Shown here: positions 1-7,537 of the stretch, in pieces
Layout: the number at the start of each line of letters is the position of its first letter
How positions within the stretch are numbered: position 1 is the stretch's first letter
Source: Chloroflexota bacterium
GTDB taxonomy: Bacteria; Chloroflexota; Dehalococcoidia; Bin125
Length of the DNA: 36,026 nucleotides
Assembly: GCA_028873865.1 (NCBI GenBank)
Contig: JAPPNI010000040.1
Location: 1 to 36,026, forward strand
Reading direction: 5' to 3'
Program-made: the position numbers and the translations under genes
The notes under the pieces: generated by a model
Told to the model about the DNA's origin: nothing
Databases searched by the model: none
Seen by the model: only the letters and a program-made list of their open reading frames with translations

Positions 1-246
1 CACAGGCGGATCGTCGTCGTCGTCCGCGACCGTCACGGTCGCCGTCTTCGACGTGCCCAGGTCATAATCAGACCCATCGACCAGCGTCGCTGTGACCGAG
101 CCGTCCGTCTCATCCGTTTGATCATCCGTGGTCGCGATCGTCAGCGTTTTGCTGCCCGATGTTGGAATCGTCACAGTACGCGAGCCGGCCGTCACACCGT
201 AGTCGCCGACCGTTGCAATCGTGACCGTCACATCAAGGTCGGCCGC
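1..246 (-). CDS. Calx-beta-like repeat protein, fragment (both ends missing)
   Basis: The minus strand reads a continuous frame across the window edge that looks like one extracellular beta-sandwich repeat: alternating Thr/Val strands, an IPTSGSKTLTIATTDD segment, then ATVTVADDDDDPP at the end of the repeat. Acidic D-rich ends of this kind are typical of Calx-beta or cadherin-like units in large secreted or surface proteins, where they bind calcium. The frame loses this character near 240, where plus-strand IstB-like coding begins, so the gene was probably broken by an insertion or rearrangement. The remainder lies outside the window to the left. The family call is from composition and motif only. 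Confidence 0.55.
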
Positions 247-716
247 CGGCGCTGAACTGGCCGAAGTCGACCTCCGCTTCCGTGCCCGGCGGATCGGACT
301 CGGCATCGCCGCCTGCCAGCGCCGCCTGCGCGTGCACCACACGGCCGCCGCCGCGATGGTCTACGAACTCGCCGAAGCCGCCGACGAACGCTAGCTCTCG
401 CGCCTCGTCGCCCGTTACGGCGGGCTCGGCCTGATCGGCCTGGATGAGCTCAACGACATCCACCTCGACCCGCGCGGCGCCGAACTGCTCTTCCAGATCC
501 TGACCGAGCGAGCGGAGCGTGCCTCCGTCGCCGTCGCCCCCAACGCGCCGTTCTCCGAATGGGGCCAGACCTTCGATGACCCCCCGGCTCGCCGTCGTCG
601 TCGTTGACCGCCTCACCCTCCGCGCCCACATCATCGAGACCGGCTCCGACTCCTATCGGCTTCGGCTCTCCGAGTCCGCCAAAGGAGGTGCTCCCCAGAC
701 CTCAACCCAATCATGA
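236..716 (+). pseudogene. istB fragment of an IS21-family element ('IS-C')
   Basis: The plus strand encodes the central and C-terminal parts of an IstB transposition helper ATPase. Visible pieces are GLGIAACQRRLRVHHT, the Walker B-like LIGLDELND, the AELLFQILTERAERASVAVA block, the FSEWGQTF block, and VVDRLTLRAHIIETGSDSYR at the C-terminus. The Walker A end is absent. An in-frame TAG follows AEAADER near 391-393, and the frame shifts near 575-585, so the gene is dead. It belongs to a different IS21 subgroup from the two other elements in this window. Its 3' flank carries matching terminal repeats. Confidence 0.75.
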
Positions 717-721
717 GGTGG

Positions 722-776
722 GGCCAGTTCCGATGATCAAACCGGGCCAAATCAGATCATCACTCCCATCGGGTCA
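722..776. repeat. terminal repeats of the IS-C remnant
   Basis: Two near-identical direct repeats follow the istB remnant: GGCCAGTTCCGATGATCA at 722-739 and GGGCCAAATCAGATCATCA at 744-762, with a weaker third unit GGGTCAATGA at 771-780. IS21-family ends normally carry several transposase-binding repeats of about this size, so this is probably the istB-side end of the element. The exact outer boundary is not certain. Confidence 0.5.
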
Positions 777-783
777 ATGAGGT

Positions 784-957
784 CTAGTGTGTTCTTCGTC
801 GTGCCAGAATGACCTCAGCGACCACCAGGGCGAGACCCGCCGTTGCGGTGAATGCGCCGATTCCCGGCAACACCGAAACGCTGGCGAGCAACATTACTAC
901 GCCAGCGCCGAAGAGACAGCGTGCGAACGACAGGCGGGACACGGTCAGAGTTTTCAC
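784..957 (-). CDS. small membrane protein, 57 aa
   Basis: A GTG-started frame begins directly after the TAG of the upstream small gene and ends at TAG 784-786. The product starts VKTLTVSRLSFARCLFGAG, contains two hydrophobic stretches (about residues 12-30 and 36-50) and ends in a basic ARRRTH tail. It is likely an inner-membrane protein with one or two helices, positive end in the cytoplasm. Zero spacing from the preceding stop suggests translational coupling. No family was recognised. The frame is short, so it may be non-coding. Confidence 0.4.
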   Translation of the reverse strand: MKTLTVSRLSFARCLFGAGVVMLLASVSVLPGIGAFTATAGLALVVAEVILARRRTH

Positions 958-1194
958 CTACCAGAATGCAATCCACAGCAGCCAACCGCACCCCATCACC
1001 GCTGCCACGGCAAACACCATCATCCGCTCTCGGCTGCGCTCCAGCAGGAAGCCAATAGCGAGCATGGGCGCGGCAACCGCTGCGATCAATCCTGATTTGA
1101 GGCCCAGGCCGTAGGCCGTCAAGTAGGAAGCCAGCATCGCCAGCAGGCCAACGTCGAACAGCATCGTCCCCATGAGTTCCCGCACGGTACCCAT
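958..1194 (-). CDS. small membrane protein, 78 aa
   Basis: The frame encodes MGTVRELMGTMLFDVGLL followed by three hydrophobic stretches: roughly residues 9-28, 32-49 and 57-76. A basic loop, ERSRERMM, lies before the last one. The start at ATG 1194 was chosen because AGGGA lies about five bases upstream; an ATG at 1209 and a TTG at 1236 in the same frame are alternatives. It sits immediately upstream of a second tiny membrane protein with no gap, a likely two-gene operon. No conserved motif identifies a function; small transmembrane pairs can be transport accessory or toxin-like proteins, but nothing here decides that. Confidence 0.45.
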   Translation of the reverse strand: MGTVRELMGTMLFDVGLLAMLASYLTAYGLGLKSGLIAAVAAPMLAIGFLLERSRERMMVFAVAAVMGCGWLLWIAFW

Positions 1195-1424
1195 CCTTGT
1201 CCCTGCCATTCGCGTTGAGTCGATCGATGGACGCAACCCGCGCCGGGGAGACGCGGCCTACTTGCTCAGCCTCAGTGGACGAGGCAGTTGTGGGTGTGAC
1301 GGAATCCAGCTATCCCACCTCGGAAGGTCGCACGGCCATAGCAATCATAAGCGCCACCCGGCTTAGCTGTGACGCTGGCCCTTGACGCGGCCCTCGCGTC
1401 GGGCAATGGCCCGCATTTCGATAG

Positions 1425-1465
1425 CCAGGGTCTTTCGACCACTCATCGCCACAGTCATCTGACCA
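1425..1465. repeat. left terminal repeats of IS-A copy 1
   Basis: Two 17-bp repeats at 1425-1441 and 1449-1465, 24 bp apart start to start, follow the pattern CCA-N11-CCA. The same pair with the same spacing occurs at the left end of copy 2 (24439 and 24463). Their inverse complements occur at the right end of copy 1. They are the presumed IstA binding sites. Confidence 0.7.
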
Positions 1466-1492
1466 GCTGAGCGGCCGGTAGATGGTTGGGTA

Positions 1493-2313
1493 TCAGTGTG
1501 CGGTTGGGGCGTCATCCACCTCCTTCTGTTCAAGTAGCGCTCGGTGGGGCGCGAGCCGTTGTCGGTAGCTCTCGCCGTCAATGGCGATCTGGTAGCTGGC
1601 GTTGGCCAGCCGGTCGAGGGCGCTGCCCGCGAGGATCGGGTCGTCGAGCAGGCCGAGCCACTCTTCGACATCGCGGTTGGACGTAATCACGAAGCTGGCT
1701 GTACGGTGACGGGCGATGGCCAGTTCGTAGAGGTCGATCGACTGCTGGTGGTCGAGCCGGTGCAGGCCGAGGTCGTCGAGGATCAAGAGATCGGGCGCGA
1801 GGAAGCTGCGGAAGGTCTTGTCGACGGAGCGGTCGACGCGGGCCTGGGCCATATCGCGGAAGCAGCGGTCGGCGGGTGCGAAGCGGACCGTGTGTCCGGC
1901 GCGCACGGCGGCGTAACCGAGCGCCTGGGCGAGGAAGCTCTTGCCCACTCCGACCGGACCGACGAGCAGCACGTGCTCGCGGCGGTCGAGGAACTGCAGC
2001 GAGCAGGCGGCGTCGAGCAGCCGGCGGTCGAGCGTGATCTGGGCGGACCAGTCGACGTCTTCCAGCCGGCAGATCTGTTCGAAGCCGGCCCAGCGACATG
2101 GTGCGCAAGCATAGCCCCAGCCGCCGGTGGTCGCGGCGGCTGACCTCGTCGGCCAGGATGATCTGCAGGAAGTCGGAGTAGTCGAGCTGTTCGCGGCGAG
2201 CCAGGGCAACGCGGTCAGGCAGGGTGTCGAGGATGCCTGCCCCTGGCTTGAACTGGGGCGCCCAGCTTGAGCCGCTTGAGCAGCGGCGAGAGTTCGGCGG
2301 CGGTGACGGTCAT
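1493..2313 (-). pseudogene. istB: istB helper ATPase of IS-A copy 1, frameshifted
   Basis: IstB is the AAA+ ATPase that guides IstA-mediated IS21 transposition. The start is ATG 2313, overlapping the istA terminator as ATGA with AAGGAGGT upstream. The product begins MTVTAAELSPLLKRLKLGA, after which a 22-bp insertion (2235-2256) shifts the frame. ILDTLPDRVALARREQLDY then resumes in another frame, and a second single-base shift occurs near 2085-2100, before the FEQICRLEDVDW segment. From there the protein is intact: Walker A GPVGVGKS, Walker B LLILDDLG, ITSNRDVEEWLG and SYQIAIDGESYRQRL, ending at TGA 1493. With two frameshifts it cannot make a full-length protein. Confidence 0.8.
2235..2256. 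repeat. 22-bp hairpin-like insertion in istB
   Basis: Positions 2235-2251 read GCCTGCCCCTGGCTTGA, identical over 17 bp to 3667-3683 in istA. Here the segment splits LKLGA from ILDTLP, two parts that are contiguous in IstB proteins I know, and shifts the reading frame. The inverted repeat is imperfect: CCCC pairs with GGGG, but the inner bases mismatch. The insertion size is inferred by rejoining the IstB frame. Confidence 0.5.
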
Positions 2314-3916
2314 GATGAACCTCCTTGGTGGTCTGCGGGGTTGGAGCGGCGGTACTGGGCGAAGACGGGGCCGGGGCGGGTGGAGCGCCCGGGCGGAAGC
2401 GGCGGCGGTTGTTCCGGGGTGGTCTCCTGCTCGAGGGCTTCGGTCAGGATGCGTTCCACCCGGCGCACATCGATCAGCTCGACCTCCAGGGAGCGCCGGC
2501 AGGCGTCGTCGAGCCGCTCGGCCGAGTAGCGCTCGCCCAGGCGCAGGAGCTTGTGGCCCTGTCTCAGCTTGGACTAGGGCACGGGACCCTCGAACAGCCG
2601 CTCGGCGAAGACGGCCACGGCCGGTCCCAGAGCGGCTGCTCGGCGCTGGGCCTGATCCGGCGCGCGGGTGGTGTAGGCGCTCAGTTCGGCCGGGTAGTCG
2701 TTGGGGTCGGTCGAGCGCCCACCGCGGCCCTGGCGGGGATGGATCTTGATCAGCTGGCCACGCTGGTTGATGTGGACCAGCTTCGCCCCGAGCCGGACTT
2801 CGACCTTCTGGCCGGGCGGGCAGAGTGCCGCGGACACCGAGTAGAGCGAGTACTGACAGGCGACGTGGTGGTCGGGATGGACCTTGGCCGTGCGCCAGTC
2901 GATCCGCTCGTAGGGCTCGCCGTCCCAGGCCGCCAAGGCCAAGCGCTCCTCCTGCTCGAAGACCTCCAGCGGACGCCGGCGGGTGGTGCCGTGGATCCGC
3001 TGACCGGCCACCTCCAGGCACCAGCGCCGGGCCGCATGGCGCATCTCCCCGAGGTCGCGGAACCGGGCGCCCCTGAAGAAGCACTCGCGCACGTAGGGCA
3101 CGCTGCGTTCGACCCGGGGCTTGTCGCGCGGCTGGCGCGGACGCGTCGGATCGGCGATCAGGCCGCGCTGCTGGGCGTACTCGAGAAAGCCCCGAGTCAG
3201 TCGGGGATGCAGCCGATCCGCTCCCGCCACGGCGGCCGGGAAGTTGTCCAAGACCAGGTAGCGAGGCACGCCCTCGAAGAACGCCCAGGCCGCCTCCAGA
3301 CCCTCCAGCACCGCGTCCAGCTTCTGGCTCGTGGTCGGCCAGACGAAACAGTGGCGCGAGTAACGCAAGACCACGATCAGCGCCCAGACCGTACGCCGTC
3401 GGCCGCTCTCGGGATCCGGCACGAGGCCAAGCCGGCCGAAGTCGAGTTCCGCCACCTCGCCCGGCGCGCTCTCCTGAAGCCGCATCGTGACCGGACGCCG
3501 GCGCCAGCCGCGGCGCTGGATGAAGCGCCGCAGCGAGTTGTACGAGACCGCACAGCCGCGTTCTCCGAGCAGCTCGTGGATCCGCGTCATCTGCAGCCGT
3601 TCGGCCGTCAGCCAGACCTGGATCTGCTCCGCCCAGGGCGTCAGCTGCTCCTCGCTCGGCGCATCCGCCTGCCCCTGGCTTGACCAGGGGTTCGCCGCGG
3701 TCCGGCCAGACTCAGCGCCGCCAGACGGGCCAGTTGCGACTCATCCGGCTCGGGACCGTCGGCCGACAGCCCCAGTTCCACTGCCGCTGCCAAGTAGCGT
3801 CGCACCGTCGGACGGGACAGTCCCGTGCCGCGAGCGATCTGGCGCTGACTCAGGCCCAACTGCCAGCGCCGAATGACTTCGTTGATCTCCACGCGAGTCA
3901 CCTCCCGGTAGGCCAT
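2310..3916 (-). pseudogene. istA: istA transposase of IS-A copy 1, frameshift plus nonsense
   Basis: IstA is the DDE-type IS21 transposase. The start at ATG 3916 follows an AAGGAGGAG ribosome site. The N-terminus MAYREVTRVEINEVIRRWQL leads into a helix-turn-helix (SQRQIARGTGLSRPTVRRYL). The frame is lost at a short hairpin insertion near 3667-3690 and resumes as EEQLTPWAEQIQVWL. The catalytic core is present: ELDFGRLG (first Asp), LVLDNFPAAV (second Asp) and KPRVERSVPYVRE (Glu). An in-frame TAG at 2574-2576 splits FEGPVP from SKLRQGHKLLRLGERY, most simply a Trp TGG to TAG change. The original stop at 2310 overlaps the istB start. Confidence 0.85.
3667..3690. repeat. hairpin insertion in istA sharing 17 bp with the istB insertion
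   Basis: Positions 3667-3683 repeat the 17-mer seen at 2235-2251. Here it forms a perfect hairpin: CCCCTGG (3672-3678), loop CTTGA, CCAGGGG (3684-3690). It lies exactly where the IstA frame is lost. The 10-mer CTGCCCCTGG contained in it occurs once more at 4051-4060, just outside the right end of the element. Confidence 0.55.
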
Positions 3917-3987
3917 CGCTGCTCCTCCTTCTGGATGCAGCGATGATCGCCATCACGGCGACCAAACTGGTCCGGCCCTTGGCGAAG

Positions 3988-4046
3988 TGGTGCATAGACC
4001 CTGGAGATCTTGCTCAAAAGTGGTTCATAGATCTTGGCGATTTACA
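3988..4046. repeat. right terminal repeats of IS-A copy 1
   Basis: TGGTGCATAGACCCTGG at 3988-4004 and TGGTTCATAGATCTTGG at 4021-4037 are direct repeats in inverse orientation to the left-end pair. The terminal CGATTTACA (4038-4046) has the same nine-base spacing from the repeat to the tip as the TGTCGTTCG tip of copy 2. This fixes the right boundary at about 4046. Confidence 0.7.
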
Positions 4047-4429
4047 CTCTCTGCCCCTGGTTGGCAAATCCCCACTCCGCTCAGCACGGTGAGCGAGGAG
4101 AGCTCCGCGTTCCAAATGCCAACTGCCTCCACCAAAGCGGCGTGCAAACCGGGGTCGGTCGTGCAGATGCGTGTGGACTTACCGTCGATCAGCCGCTGGT
4201 TGAGATACACCGATGAGGACTTTGGACCGGTGTGACCGTCCGTGTGTCCCGCTGGGGTCGCCTCCTTGTGTTGTTGGGGAAGAACGCCAGCTGGCTCTGG
4301 CTGCTGAACCACACCCTGTTCTATTGGTCGCCCTGCGAACATGCCCGCCGACGGCGCCTGCAAACCCAGCAGCGCGCAGGCGAGCGCTGAGCCGACGACC
4401 ATTGCGGTCAGCGTGAGTTTGAGGCTCAA
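4047..4429 (-). pseudogene. secreted protein truncated by IS-A insertion
   Basis: The frame starts at TTG 4429, overlapping the TGA of the upstream gene as TTGA, so the two were coupled. The N-terminus MSLKLTLTAMVVGSALACALLG is a signal peptide, possibly a lipoprotein type with Cys near residue 18. A Pro/Gln-rich linker follows, then YLNQRLIDGKSTRICTTDP and EAVGIWNAEL, a helix with an IWN motif that recalls the N-terminal part of secreted metalloprotease-like proteins, though no zinc site is present. From about 4046 the sequence belongs to the IS end and the frame stops at 4025 after six foreign residues. The missing C-terminus was not found beyond the left end of the element, so part of the gene is deleted. 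Confidence 0.6.
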
Positions 4430-5364
4430 GGCGTGTTCGCCTCTGAGATCGGGAGCTTACCCCGTGAAGCCACCAGCGCATCGATCTCCGCATCAAGCGG
4501 ATCTCGTGTCTGCGCAGCAACCGCGTCTCCGTTGCTTGAGGTCGGTCGCGTGCTGCGCGCATCCTCTTCAAGCGTCCCTAGCTTCAGAAAAACCCAACCG
4601 TTCTCACCGTTCTTCCTGACGCTGAGACTGAAACCGCTGACCCCTCCCTCGCCCTCAATGAACCCTCCGATCACGGCATACTCCAGCCCCTTGGGGATCG
4701 TCAACAGCTGCCCCTCCACCCGATAGGTTTCGCCGGGCTTCATGAGGTCGCCGGTACTCCCCACCGCGAGAATCGTGTAGACCTTCGCTGTGGCCATCGC
4801 GGTTCGGCCGGCGGCGTCTGTTACCGTCGCCACAATCGTCTTTAGACCGGAGTCAACTACCGGCATCGTCCAAAAGCGACGCTCGCTTTCGTGAGCGATA
4901 AAGGAGTCCTTGAAGCGCAGTGCGCAACTGACTGACGCCGTGCCTGAGGCTCCCTTGTAGTCCTGCGAGGCGTCACGACTCTCCCCGTCGATCATCAACT
5001 TATACGGCGCCTTGCCGCCCTTGACCGTCCAGCTGACTGGCACTTCGGCGACTCCCGCCCAACCCGTCGGTATGTCCCGGAAGATCGTGTTGCCGTCTTC
5101 ATCTTCGTCAACCCACCCGATGGAGTACTCGTTAGGTGAACTGACTTCGCAGGTCGGTGGCGCGGAGATGGTCAGGGCAAGGTCGCTCTCCCTAAACTCC
5201 GGCACGGCCAACTGCTCTCCACCAGCCGCATCCAGAACCGCCCTGGCCTCTCTCTCCACGCCCAACTCGCGCCCGACGACCACGCCCACGATTGCCACCA
5301 CGGCGACCACGAAGACGAAGGTCGCAACGTCTCGCACTCGTAGCTTGCGCCATCTCGCCGGCAT
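4426..5364 (-). CDS. membrane-anchored Ig-like protein with YRVEGQLLTIP module, 312 aa
   Basis: The start at ATG 5364 (MPARWRKLRVRDVATFVFVV) was preferred over an upstream in-frame start because it is followed directly by a positively charged segment and one hydrophobic helix at about residues 14-31, an N-terminal membrane anchor. The outside part has an Ig-like unit with the motif SWTVKGGKAPYKLMIDGE, then AVTDAAGRTAMA-type strand sequence, then YRVEGQLLTIPKGLEYAVIGG, and a C-terminal acidic tail with LDAEIDALVASRGKLP. The same module order occurs in the two larger neighbours at 6.4-10.7 kb, so it is a paralogue. It is coupled to the truncated gene downstream. Its function is unknown; a cell-surface or adhesion role is an inference from the fold. 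Confidence 0.7.
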   Translation of the reverse strand: MPARWRKLRVRDVATFVFVVAVVAIVGVVVGRELGVEREARAVLDAAGGEQLAVPEFRESDLALTISAPPTCEVSSPNEYSIGWVDEDEDGNTIFRDIPTGWAGVAEVPVSWTVKGGKAPYKLMIDGESRDASQDYKGASGTASVSCALRFKDSFIAHESERRFWTMPVVDSGLKTIVATVTDAAGRTAMATAKVYTILAVGSTGDLMKPGETYRVEGQLLTIPKGLEYAVIGGFIEGEGGVSGFSLSVRKNGENGWVFLKLGTLEEDARSTRPTSSNGDAVAAQTRDPLDAEIDALVASRGKLPISEANTP

Positions 5365-5506
5365 TGTGTTCTCTTTCGCGCTGCCGAGGGAGCGTACCAC
5401 GACCTCAGCTTGGTCAAAGTGACTGATGTATTGTCCGTGCCCGCTCAAAGGACTACGGGAGGCGCTGCTCGCGACCGCGCACCGTGTTCGGCACCAGGAA
5501 CGCTTG

Positions 5507-5992
5507 CTACGCGCCCTCCCACTGCTGCTCCTCGGCTTCTACGCGCTCCGTATCTGACAGCGTCTGCTCGACCTCAGCCTCCAGTTGCCAGGGGCCGCGG
5601 CTGCGACCGTGGCTCGCTTGAGCGCGCAGCCTGGCACCATCCAGAGCCACCAACCCGGCCGTGAACAAGTCCCCCCTCGTCACCCAACCGCAGGATGTCG
5701 ATGATCATGCAAGCCAGGGCTCACGCTGGGTGCTTGCGAATGCGGTAAGTCGTCGCGCGGTCCGGCTACTGGTTCGCGCTCAGCACGCGGTAGGCGATGT
5801 CCTCGCGGAAGCGCCACCATCATCTCTGCGTCGAGGGCCCGCCGTCTCTAACCGTCTTCGCGGTCAGCGGTGTGGAAGACGGAGAGATCGCGCAGTTCGA
5901 CTGCCTCCACAGCGAACCCGGTCAGGTGGCCCTCCGGCAGCGCGTCGCCCAGATTTGCCGGCATCACGTACTGCTGCTCACCTCTACATGAC
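5507..5992 (-). pseudogene. IS1182-like transposase remnant
   Basis: Three minus-strand pieces together resemble the N-terminal third of IS1182-family DDE transposases. The first is QQYVMPANLGDALPEGHL with VEAVELRDLSVFH. The second, after a TAG, is ALDAEMMVAL. The third, after a frameshift and deletion, is REDIAYRVLSANQ, TAG, PDRATTYRIRKH. A last piece, GLVALDGARLRAQAS, matches the segment that follows the first catalytic region in that family. Several stops and at least one deletion make it non-functional. It lies between the Ig-like paralogue at 4.4-5.4 kb and the larger ones at 6.4-10.7 kb, and probably separated them. Ends are approximate. Confidence 0.6.
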
Positions 5993-6379
5993 GGATAACG
6001 CCGAGACACGAACCGACGCCTCCCCCACCTGCTCCGGTATTGCGGACAGATTGCCCCTGTCTGCCCCGCGAGGAGGTCTGTGCGACAGCCTCCGCAAGCG
6101 GGCCCGTTCGCCGCTCTCCGGCGAACTTCGGTCGTCGCAGCAGGTTCGTTCGCCGGGAATGCAACCGTCTCCCTCAGCTACGCGAACCTATCCGCTGCCA
6201 CACCTCCGCCAAGGCGTGTGGTCAACCAAGTGCCCCGTTCCTGGCCCCGCGGCAGTGATCGCTGGATCTGGCTCCACCTCGGCTCAAATCAAGCGACCAC
6301 TCCCACTCGAGAGCTCCCTGCGGTGCTCCTCGCTCACTGCTACGCCCGTTCTGTTGGGTGAGCGCAGCGCGTGCATCCG
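5993..6379. other. no recognisable gene
   Basis: Several open frames cross this stretch on the plus strand, but their translations are Arg/Pro/Ser-rich and show no domain. I see no RNA gene or strong inverted repeat. It is probably leftover flank of the IS1182-like element. Confidence 0.4.
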
Positions 6380-7492
6380 CTAGGGCTCGTCCACCGTGTC
6401 GGATGTCACGTTGAGACTCACATGCAACCGCACGGTGGTCGGTTTGACATTGGAGTCGGTGATGTCGATCGTGACATATGGGTTGTCAGAGTCGGGAGGG
6501 CAATCGAGCTCGATCAAGGGGCCGTCCACTCTGGCCGATTCGTCCCCGGGCACCCTGACCTGATACGGCGGTACGCCGCCAGTCGCGCGCCAGACAATTT
6601 GCACGCGCTCGCCGGATGTACACGTTGCGCTCGGTGACGCTTTTGCGATTACCTGCAATCCAACGCGCTGCGGCGGCGAGTCGGTGACGTTGATTTGTAC
6701 GGTTGCCGTCGATCGATGCGGAGGATGCGCCTGGTCAATCGCGCGGAGTGTGACGGTCTGCGTCCCGATTGACTGCTGACAGCGGACGATCGCCGCGCCG
6801 CCTGCACCATACTGGCCGTCGACGCCATCGATCGAGATCACTACTGGTCCATGCTCGCTATAAGCATTCCAGCCGATGAGCACGGACTCGCCCGGTCGGC
6901 AATGGCTGCTCAGCAGAACCGCGGCACTGAACGGCAGCTGTTCCTCGATCGATCGGGCGAGAGACTCGTACTCCAAGGTCAACTCAGCCGACTGCGGTGG
7001 ATCGCTGCGGTCCGAGGCGGTCAATCTGATCTCGTGCGTCCCATCTCGTTGCGGACAGTTCAGCACGAGACGATGAGCGGATGGGTCGCGGCCGTTGACG
7101 GTGATGGTCAGCGGCGTCCAGTAACCGCCGGTCACTGACCAATTGAGATTGACCGCGGGGCCGCCAATCGGATTCGCCGTGGTGTACTCCCCGTCGCGCC
7201 ACCTGCTCCAGTTCTCGTCGCGTTCTCGGGCGGTTTGGATGTTGTAGCCGCCGACCTGGCAACTGATCGGGTCAACGTCAGCCGTGATGCGCAGTGGCGC
7301 GAGCTGACCCGCAAGATCGGCAGGAAGCGTTGGCGGTTGGCCGACCGACGCCACCAGCGCTCGGAGCTGCGTGTGGATCGGGTGGTCCGAGCCGACGGCG
7401 GGCGTCGTTGCTCGTGGTTCTTCCCCGTAGGCGCGACCGCTCTCCACGCCAAACCACACAGAGGCGGAGACTCCGTCCGATTGCATCCACAA
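6380..7492 (-). pseudogene. C-terminal half of an Ig-like secreted protein, downstream of an in-frame TAG
   Basis: This frame is in phase with the gene at 7538-8701 and is separated from it only by a TAG (7538-7540). The two halves together would be one protein of about 773 residues. The sequence upstream of the TTG at 7492 (YYCEDAFSLWMQSDG) already matches the module seen in the 661-aa neighbour, so the TTG is probably not a true start. It contains several Ig-like units: NLNWSVTGGYWTPLTITVNG, VLIGWNAYSEHGPVVISIDG and VWRATGGVPPYQVRVPG. A linker LRALVASVGQPPTLPADL corresponds to VASLGQAPILPADF in the neighbour. Without readthrough this part would not be made. Confidence 0.6.
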
Positions 7493-7537
7493 CGAGAACG
7501 CATCCTCGCAGTAGTACGGATCGTTGCGGTCGTCGCC

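Larger units (their letters stand above)
1416..4046 (-). mobile_element. IS21-family element 'IS-A', copy 1, inactivated
   Basis: The element carries istA then istB on the minus strand in the usual ATGA-coupled order. Each end has two 17-bp transposase-binding-type repeats: CCAGGGTCTTTCGACCA (1425-1441) and CCACAGTCATCTGACCA (1449-1465) on the left, and TGGTGCATAGACCCTGG (3988-4004) and TGGTTCATAGATCTTGG (4021-4037) on the right, inverted relative to each other. The right end closes with CGATTTACA, giving the CA terminus expected of IS21. The left outermost nine bases (1416-1424) do not begin with TG, unlike copy 2. No target duplication was seen. The right end lies inside a secreted-protein gene. 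Both transposition genes are broken. Confidence 0.8.

Noticed and set aside
2325..3683. A long plus-strand open frame opposite istA
   Set aside because: It mirrors the istA coding strand, has no family features, and is a high-GC shadow frame.
5661..6383. A 240-codon plus-strand frame as a gene
   Set aside because: Its translation is Arg/Pro/Ser-rich without motifs, and the other strand holds recognisable IS1182-like transposase pieces.
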